This document shows, one piece after another, positions 5,824 to 5,892 of a stretch of DNA of 5,892 nt. The position numbers and the translations under genes are program-made. The notes under the pieces are model-generated. The model was given only the letters and a program-made list of their open reading frames with translations, searched no databases and was not told the DNA's origin. Numbering within the stretch: the first letter of the stretch is position 1; every line of letters begins with the position of its first letter. The DNA comes from Clostridia bacterium (GTDB taxonomy: Bacteria > Bacillota_A > Clostridia > Christensenellales > Aristaeellaceae), in NCBI GenBank assembly GCA_900754775.1, contig CAAEDZ010000116.1:1-5892 (forward strand), written 5' to 3'.

Positions 5824-5892
5824 ATGCGCATGGAATTTCTCGGCGCCGCCCATGAAGTCACCGGCAGCCAGACGCTTTTGACCGTCAACGAC
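5824..5892 (+). CDS. MBL-fold metallohydrolase, probably beta-CASP RNase type (N-terminus only)
   Basis: Only the first 23 codons are in the window: MRMEFLGAAHEVTGSQTLL, then TVND. The pattern FLGAAxEVTGS is typical of the N-terminal strand and loop of metallo-beta-lactamase fold proteins of the beta-CASP (YSH1/CPSF-like RNA-processing) group. The metal-binding HxHxDH motif comes later in such proteins and is beyond the edge, so activity cannot be judged. The start at 5824 is favoured over M3 because AAGGAG lies 9 bases upstream. The gene has its own promoter. Confidence 0.75.
   Translation, partial: MRMEFLGAAHEVTGSQTLLTVND

Overview
The window looks like a stretch of chromosome from a GC-rich Firmicute, probably a clostridial lineage; this is inferred from protein style, strong purine-rich ribosome binding sites and sigma-A-like promoters, not from a taxonomic marker. 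Six of the seven protein genes lie on the minus strand. The seventh starts at the right edge on the plus strand. I see no mobile element, CRISPR array, tRNA or rRNA.

From right to left along the minus-strand transcription: a divergent promoter region (about 5702-5823) drives a beta-CASP/MBL-type metallohydrolase to the right (only its first 23 codons are present) and a nicotinate phosphoribosyltransferase (pncB, NAD salvage) to the left. An 87-bp spacer holding a two-tier hairpin separates pncB from a gene for an exported, possibly lipid-anchored protein with a faint GerMN resemblance. The 3' end of that gene contains a terminator-like hairpin and then, still inside its reading frame, the promoter of the next unit.

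That next unit is a tight two-gene operon: a 254-residue protein with SCP2-like features and a cluster of cysteines, followed by a class III (glutamate-1-semialdehyde-aminomutase-like) PLP aminotransferase whose ribosome binding site overlaps the stop codon of the first gene. Its promoter is overlapped by a perfect 7-4-7 inverted repeat, a good operator candidate, and the unit ends in a strong intrinsic terminator (1161-1193). This pair is the least explained and most interesting part of the window.

The left end is a two-component system with its own promoter (1041-1069): an OmpR/PhoB-type response regulator overlapping by 4 bp a sensor histidine kinase that runs off the window. The kinase has two membrane helices with a very short external loop, which suggests intramembrane sensing. 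The window shows no direct evidence that the two-component system controls the neighbouring genes.
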